DNA of 64,000 nt from contig JANTQA010000070.1 of assembly GCA_027625915.1 (NCBI GenBank), forward strand, positions 11,909,001-11,973,000. The letters are read 5' to 3'. Shown here piece by piece: positions 57,726 to 64,000 of this stretch (the first letter of the stretch is position 1; each line of letters begins with the position of its first letter). This DNA is from Anaeramoeba flamelloides. Its lineage: Eukaryota > Metamonada > Anaeramoebidae. The notes beneath the pieces were generated by a model that saw only the letters and a list, made by a program, of their open reading frames with translations, made no database searches and was not told the origin of the DNA. The translations under genes were made by a program, and so were the position numbers.

Positions 57726-58511
57726 CTGAAACAGGAGGAGTAAAAACCCGATAGAAAGATTATCAATGATAAAAAAATATCATTTATTAGAATCAAAATG
57801 TTAATACTCAGACCAAAAAAAGTAGATAAAACTATGATTGTTTTTGTTTTTTAATTTCAGAATTGAGTAAAATCAATAAATAATTTAAGATCTAAAATAA
57901 ATGAATAATACAAGAATTAATATTTTTTTTTGGCCTAATATAAATATTATTAATCTTGAAAAATACAAGATTTGGTACCTAAAGAAATTTTTCCAGATCC
58001 AAGATTTTTAAAAAAAAAAAGTAATCAGCACAGTTGTTTTTATTGTTTTATATTATATTTTTTTAATTTGAGTAATTTCTTGAATTTTTTGCTTTCGTGT
58101 TATGAAACTTTGAGAAAATAAAGTACAAAATATATTTGAAAGAACAGAAATTTATGGCATTATATTCACATTTAATTCAGTTGTCTATATGTAATTTGAA
58201 TGGCAAAGGTAGGAAATTGTTATTACAAATTGAGATCATTATAATTTTGAAAATGTAAAAAAGAGGGTTGTAAAAAATAAAAGCATAGCAAACGAACAAA
58301 AGTTTTGTTTTTTGTTTTTTTGTTTTTTTATTTTGAAAATATTGTTGCCTTTTTTTTCTCTAACACCAAAAAATGAACTTTTTTTGGATAGTTTTGTTTG
58401 TTAGTAAATGAAAAGTCTTTTTTTTTTTTTTCTCTTCAAAAAAAAAACATAAAGAATAAGAACGAAAAAAAAAGAAAAAGAAAAAAAAAAAAAAAACAAA
58501 AAAGAAAAAGA
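57726..58511. other. 3' flank of RPL11, no other gene seen
   Basis: 58440-58510 is an almost pure purine A/G tract just past the RPL11 stop, reading as poly-pyrimidine in the RPL11 sense; it may be in the 3' UTR. Nothing else recognisable. Confidence 0.5.
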
Positions 58512-59367
58512 TTAATCAATAATATAACCTTCAAATTTTGTTTCAAACCATTTGATAGCATCTTCTTTATTTACTCGGTGATTTTTACCAACAGCTGCTT
58601 TACATCTTTTTTTTTCAGCAACTCTATAACCTGGTCTTTTTAAGATTACGTAGAAATCCATACCATAGATTCCTACATTAGGATCGTATCTCATTCCAAG
58701 ATCGATATGTTCCTCGATACCAAAGCCAAAGGTTCCTGTTTTGGTGAAACACCCTTTACGAAGTTCGAATTCCTTTACTCGAAGCCCTCTTTCAAGAATT
58801 TCTTCTGCTTTTTTGCCTCTGACTGTAACGTGTGTTGCAATTTTTTCATTTCTTCTAATTCCAAAACCTCTAATGGTTAATCTTGCTTTTAGTTTTAATG
58901 TTTCAAATTTTTGGGTTTTAATGTTATTAATTTTTTGGTTTTTTGGGAATAAAAGGTTGAAATTGCGTTTTTAGAAAAGAAACAAATTTTTTTAAAAATA
59001 TTTGTTTGTGATTTTGTTCGTTTTTTTTTAAACTTGTTGATGGGATAAAAAAACATTCAAAAAAAAAAAAAAAAAAAAAAATTTAAAAAGCAAAAAAAAA
59101 CAACAAAGCAAAAACAAGAAAAAAACAAAACAATTTTTTTTTGTCCCAAATAGAAAGGGAAGGAAGTAATGTAGTAAGAAGTAAAATTTATTTAAGCGTA
59201 CCTCTTGATTGGACTGGTTTTTGTTTTGTTAATTGTTCAAGAACTTTTGATGCTCTTGTTAATCTATCGCCACTTTCACCAACAGAGATATTTAAACATA
59301 ATTTATCAATTTTGATCTCTTTCATGAGATTTGGCTTTTTGATTTCTTCTTTTTCTGTGTTTGTCAT
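58512..59367 (-). CDS. RPL11: 60S ribosomal protein L11 (uL5), two exons
   Basis: Exon 1 is 59367-59202 ([52 protein letters not shown]). The 316-bp intron starts GTACGC and ends AAAAG. Exon 2 is 58885-58512 ([20 protein letters not shown] ... [20 protein letters not shown] ... [20 protein letters not shown]). The phase-1 junction restores the conserved [15 protein letters not shown]. The 179-residue product is almost exactly the family length (178 in human) and keeps the conserved blocks in order. It binds 5S rRNA in the central protuberance of the large subunit. The intron is very A/T-rich, with long T-runs in the sense strand. Assignment is secure. Confidence 0.97.
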
Positions 59368-61212
59368 TTCGAATTTATTAAATAAGAAAGTTTTAAAAGA
59401 AAATGATAAAAAAAAGTATTCAATTTTATGACTGAGTTAACAAATGTTTTAAAATGGATTTTGAGTTCAAATTGAGAAGTGTGAGAAGTTTAAATCGGAT
59501 TTTCTCTTTCAAATTTCTTTAAAAATAGCAATTAAAGACTATATGCACGACAAGAATAGCATAAAAATTGTAGTCACTTTTTTTCCTTAGCAACACTTTG
59601 TTTTTTTGAAATTGTTCCAAATTTGGAAAGGAATTAGAAGATCACAATACTACAACTTTCAATTTAACAGTTTTTACAATTCAAACTTTTAAAAACATGT
59701 AATTTAAACAACTTTCCACTTTTTGGTTTTCATAAAAAGAGTTTCCGGTTATTGAAAGTTTTCAAATATTTTTCTTTTAGATAACTTTCAAAAATTTCAA
59801 TTAAATTCAAAATGTTATCTTTTGTTAATTATTATTTTTTTACCCTTTTTTGGCTTACAAAAGTTTGTATTAAGTATTTGAAATTTGAAAGAATATCAGA
59901 GAATATCAGAGACTGAAATCTTGCAGACTGTCAGTCTGAAAGTTCGAAAAAGTCTTGAAAGTATTTGTATGGATTGTGCTATTCTTGTCGTGTGTGTCCA
60001 TTTATGATTGGCATTTTCCACACAAACAGAAAGAATACAATAGAATTACTTTAATAAAAAACACACTTTTTCTTACTCGATCTTTACATATATTAAAGCC
60101 TCTCCAAAAATACAGTTTGAACACATTAACCAAAGTTACTAAAATCTATAATGCAAACAGAAGTAACCAAAAAGATTATTATTTCATTTTAAGACTCAGG
60201 GAGGAATAAAATATTGTTAGTTCATTCTTTTAAAAACCTTGTTTGCATAGAATAGTACAAAAACATTATTTTTAATAATACAGATAAATTCAAATTTATT
60301 TTATTAAATTTATACTTCAATTTCCATTTTTGAATCTCAATGTATTCAACCAATAAAACAACTCAAGGGAAAGAATCTTTTGAGAGTCAAGCCACCTTTA
60401 CAAAGTTTCTTCACATTTAAAAGTTGATAATGGGTTAAATCAAAGCTTGTTAGTTCGAAGATTTATAAGAATGGAGAATGAATTAAAAATTTTTAGATAT
60501 TTCTTTGAATTTATCAGTTGGTTCAACAAATTATGAAGTTATGAAAGTTTGAGAAAAATTGCCCTGGAAAACATCAAACCATTGGAAGACAAAGAATGTA
60601 AAATATATTTAACTAATTTGCTGATAAATTCGAATAAATGTTTTGCAAACTTTTTCATTGATTTCTATTTTAGAAATTTTCCGGCTTTTGCTTTGAAATA
60701 AAGTATTTTTATAGTTTAAATGAAAAGAAACTTGTTAAAATGGCTGTTCTTCCCTGTACTCGTTATAAAGAATCTTTCCGATAGACTAGATTATTTGGAA
60801 TTGATAAAAAGGAAATTGAATTAAAAAGTGTTTGAAATTTTTAAAGATTTATCAGTCTCAATATTGAATTGCAAAAACATTAACTTTTTTCCACCTTCTT
60901 TTTAAAAAGTCCTTCTTTGTTATTTCCTGATCTTCTATTAATTCAAAAAACAATTAAGTGTCTGATTATGCTTGTTTTAAATGGTTTATCCCAGATTGAA
61001 TAAAAGTTTTTGAATAAGAAATTGTATAAAAGTTACTTAATATTTGTTTTCTCAATTAATTTTTGATTTATTACAAAACAAGTTTGACACTTTACAGTAT
61101 CCTTACATTTTGAAACATTCTCTCTGAATTGCAGAAATAAAAAGATTTTATTGGCAAAAAAACTGTTTTTCATTTTTTCTTCTCTATCCCTCCTTTTTCT
61201 TTTCTTCCAAAA
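59368..61212. other. Divergent intergenic region between RPL11 and 4E-BP
   Basis: Holds the promoters of both genes but no recognisable gene. Near 59541 and 59980 a 15-bp block CACGACAAGAATAGC and its complement form a distant inverted pair. At 59890-59940 there is a short tandem AATATCAGAG and a palindrome AGACTGTCAGTCT. Confidence 0.5.
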
Positions 61213-61977
61213 ATGTCTCAAAACAAAATCAAAAAACTAGGAATTAAAATTCCAACAAAAGGCGGTGATTTATTACTTCCAGATTACCTTTCCTTTTCTG
61301 AAGGTGGAACAACAATTTTTGGAACAACACCAGGAGGTAATTGTCTTTTTGTTTTTGTTTTCCCTTTTCATTTTCTTTTTTTATTTTATTTTATTTTCTG
61401 CCAATTAACACAAGCCTTTTTAAACAGTGATTCCAAACAAGTTTTCAAAAAGTGAATCTAAAATTATCTTCAAACTTAATGGGCTTATTTTGAGGCTTTA
61501 TTAAAAAACTTTTTTGTAACAGCTTTTTGAAAATGATTTTACTTTTGTTTTCTTCAAAAAAAATCAGTAAAAGATGAAAAAAACATAAAAAAAAATGCTT
61601 ACACTCTTATTTCTTTCCTAAAATTTCACGAGAGCAAAACATTTTTACACTTGTATTTTAAAATCTTTTTAAATTAATTCAAACGACCAAACTAAACAAT
61701 TCACTTTTTTTTTTAATTTACAAAAAATAAACCAAAACAAAAAGGAACTCAAGTCAGGTATTCAAGAGAACAACTTTTGTCTTTTTCAAAAAGCCCATTA
61801 TCCCGATCGCCACCAACTGGCATGAGTTTTATTCAAGGCATCACAAATAATGTTGAAGAAAAAGAAGAAAAGGAGAATAAAGAAACAGAAAACAAAAAAG
61901 AAAAAGAAACAACAATAACAATTGAAAACGAGATGTCAGACGAAGTTCAAGAAACAACTTTCTTTCTTATGGATTAG
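61213..61977 (+). CDS. EIF4EBP1: eIF4E-binding protein (4E-BP), two exons
   Basis: Exon 1 is 61213-61336 (MSQNKIKKLGIKIPTKGGDL ... GGTTIFGTTPG). The 408-bp intron begins GTAATT and ends AAAAAG. Exon 2 is 61745-61977. The phase-1 junction gives TTPGGTQVRYSREQLLSF. This matches the animal TTPGGT block with its TOR-phosphorylated Thr and the eIF4E-binding YxxxxLL motif (YSREQLL, residues 47-53), then SPLSRSPP like the SPvtktPP sites. The total is 118 residues, the same as human 4E-BP1. 4E-BPs sequester the cap-binding protein eIF4E and are released by TOR phosphorylation. The protein ends TFFLMD, which may be a variant TOS motif (FEMDI in animals). The middle is a Lys/Glu-rich low-complexity tract. 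The symbol is by homology; the organism may have a single 4E-BP. Confidence 0.93.
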
Positions 61978-62387
61978 ATTATTTGTTTAAAAACAACGAT
62001 TACTTTTAATTTTTTCTTTCAAAATAAAAATTCTAAAAAAAAATATATCTATATATATCCAACTGCCACAAATCAAATTCTAGTAGATTTAAAACCATTC
62101 TTTATGGTATATGTATGTTGGTAAATTGTATTTCCTTTTGAATAATTCGAATAAACAAGATTGTTGGATCAAATTTCTACAAAACCAAAAACATTAATTT
62201 TTTCTTGATTCTTGATTTGCTTTCTTTAAATCAGAAATGAATTTTGCTCACCTTTAAATCCAGTATTGTATTGTAATTGTGTGATTTTTGATCTGTTTTA
62301 TACTAAAGCCTTACATTGCTTTACAGTATACTAAACGAAAAATAAATGAAAAGAAATATGATTATAGACCCATAAAAAGAAATTAAA
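61978..62387. other. 3' flank of 4E-BP
   Basis: AT-rich. No gene seen. Confidence 0.4.
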
Positions 62388-62928
62388 CTCCAATTCAAAA
62401 GTTTTGAAATACCAAAATCCAATTTTTGAAAAAAAAAAAAAAAATCATATTACATTGATCATATGGTAAATACTAAATTAGGACCATTGATTAATCGAAA
62501 TTTTAGCAATTATTTATAATTTACAATACTCACAAATAAAACAATAAATATTGTAAAATAAAAATAAATTACTCGTGTGTTAAAAATTTTGCAGTAAGCA
62601 CAACAAAAAAATGTATTGGTAAAGATTTTTAAATTCTCTTAAAAATTTTTGATCAATCAAATAATTAGATATCATCAACTCATTTTATTTGAGTTTTTCT
62701 ATTTAAAAGAAACTCGACTTTTACAGAATCTCGATTATTCGAAAAAAATTTTTGAATCTCATGAAAACGCTACTAAATTCAAAAAATGAAATGAAAAAAA
62801 AAAAACAAAAAATGAAAAAATGATTTGAAATATTATGAAAATAGCAAAATTATTTCCAAAATTTGAATGGAATTATATTGCTTTGATTGTTTTAACTGTT
62901 GTGAATGTGTGAAAAATTTTGAATTTTT
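62388..62928 (-). mobile_element. MITE family D, copy 2
   Basis: Reverse-orientation relative of 57033-57563 over its whole length. Ends CCAATTCAAAAGTTTTGAAA and GTGAAAAATTTTGAATTT. Confidence 0.65.
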
Positions 62929-64000
62929 TTTTTGGGTATATTGCTAATGTTGAAATTTTAAAACACTTTAACTGTAAAAAAGAGAATTTTGAAGAGAATG
63001 AATTCGTAATTTCTAAGCCAAATAGTGTATTAACATGGCCTTTAGAATCATTTTAAACTTTAGTAAGTTTTCTCAAATAATAATGAAACAAAGGGTATAT
63101 ACAAAAGAAAAAATGAAAGGATAAATAAAAAATAAAGAATTTAAAAAAAATATAAAAATAAAAAGTTTTGAGTTATTGGAATTGTGATGAATTTGTATGT
63201 CAATATGATCCAAAATTATTTGGATTTGGGATCATTTGTTCCTAATAAGCACGTTGGATCATGTTTATAAGGAAATATTTTATAACAATGCGAAGAATTC
63301 CTTTTATGGTCATTTTCCTCAATAACTCATCCGTATCTTTATTATTAACTATCATAAAACCGAAATCTTGGATTTTCTTGAAGTCCGTTTTTAAGTTTTT
63401 TCTGGAGTTTGATATCTTTTACATCCCCATATTTGGTAACCGTTATCATTTTTTTTTTCTTTAGCCTGGACATTTTTGAAATCTACTTTATTTTCCCCAG
63501 TTTATGTGCACATATATTGAAATCATTTGTAAAAAAATTTTTGTGATAGAATTAATGATTTCCAGTTTAAGTATAGCCCCCTTTTCTTAAAATTGCCTGT
63601 TAATTGGATAATTTCAAGATATCTTTCCAGTTTTGAATTTTCTATTTATTTTGAAGGTTACATTTTGTTGTGTATTGGACTAATGAGATCCAAATGTTTT
63701 TTCTTTGATATTTTTTTTTTCCATATTTCCCCCATCAATGTTTTCTATTTTATTAATTTTTAAATCGTTTATTAGACTGTTAATTTATAGTGATAATCGT
63801 TTTTGGCTGAAATACCTATAAAATTCTAAATTACATGATTTTTTTTCATTTTTTAAGGATCAACCAATATTATTAAATAAATTTCATCAAGATTTTTTTA
63901 AAAAGGATAAATATATCCATTTAATTTGATTATATTTGTTTTTATTTTGGAAAGAATTTAATCATGAAAAACTAGTACTATAATGATAAAAAAATATAAA
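62929..64000. other. AT-rich end of window; possible decayed coding patch (minus)
   Basis: Between 63240 and 63480 the minus strand has slightly higher GC and short readable pieces (KNGLQENPRFRFYDS; HKRNSSHCYKIFPYKHDPTC with a Cys/His pattern) in different frames. It may be a dead gene or element. Nothing is assignable. Confidence 0.25.

Noticed and set aside
58398-58974. Plus-strand frames opposite RPL11
   Set aside because: Antisense shadows of a highly conserved ribosomal protein gene.

Overview
The window is nuclear DNA of a very AT-rich eukaryotic microbe. Its genes carry short GT..AG introns, use the standard genetic code, and encode Asn/Gln/Lys-rich low-complexity tracts. Aurora kinase, FANCJ-type helicase, gamma-SNAP, RPL11, an Rxt3-like protein and a 4E-BP together are eukaryotic. 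The style (poly-Asn tracts, gene-poor AT-rich spacers, many short inverted-repeat elements) recalls amoeboid protists such as Anaeramoeba or an amoebozoan; that placement is inference. I saw no rRNA, convincing tRNA, CRISPR array or bacterial operon.

Layout. 1-10.9 kb: one casein kinase 1-like gene (minus) in repeat-rich DNA, two LINE 3'-end fragments in opposite orientation, and clusters of foldback modules. 10.9-20.8 kb: mostly non-coding, with several TIR elements and one candidate three-exon membrane-protein gene (minus). 20.8-34 kb: three plus-strand genes, namely an Rxt3-like HDAC-complex protein, a BRIP1/FANCJ-like helicase with an added C-terminal zinc motif, and a gamma-SNAP gene that reads only across two +1 shifts; between the first two sits a transposon inserted into its own relative. 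34-44.6 kb: a transposon with a small ORF, a decayed LINE reverse transcriptase, a membrane-anchored bZIP factor (minus) and more MITEs. 44.6-64 kb: a giant ankyrin-repeat gene (minus), an Aurora kinase (plus, two exons), RPL11 (minus, two exons) and a 4E-BP homologue (plus, two exons).

How the genes relate. They are dispersed housekeeping and regulatory genes: DNA repair (FANCJ), chromatin (Rxt3), membrane fusion (gamma-SNAP), stress signalling (ATF6/bZIP28-like), mitosis (Aurora) and translation (RPL11, 4E-BP). RPL11 and 4E-BP are divergent neighbours about 1.85 kb apart.

The most informative points are the double frameshift in gamma-SNAP, the 118-residue 4E-BP with a possible C-terminal TOS-like motif, the CxxC...CxxC module on the helicase, the nested TA-flanked transposons, and a modular system of near-perfect palindromes scattered across the window, one of them split by a MITE.
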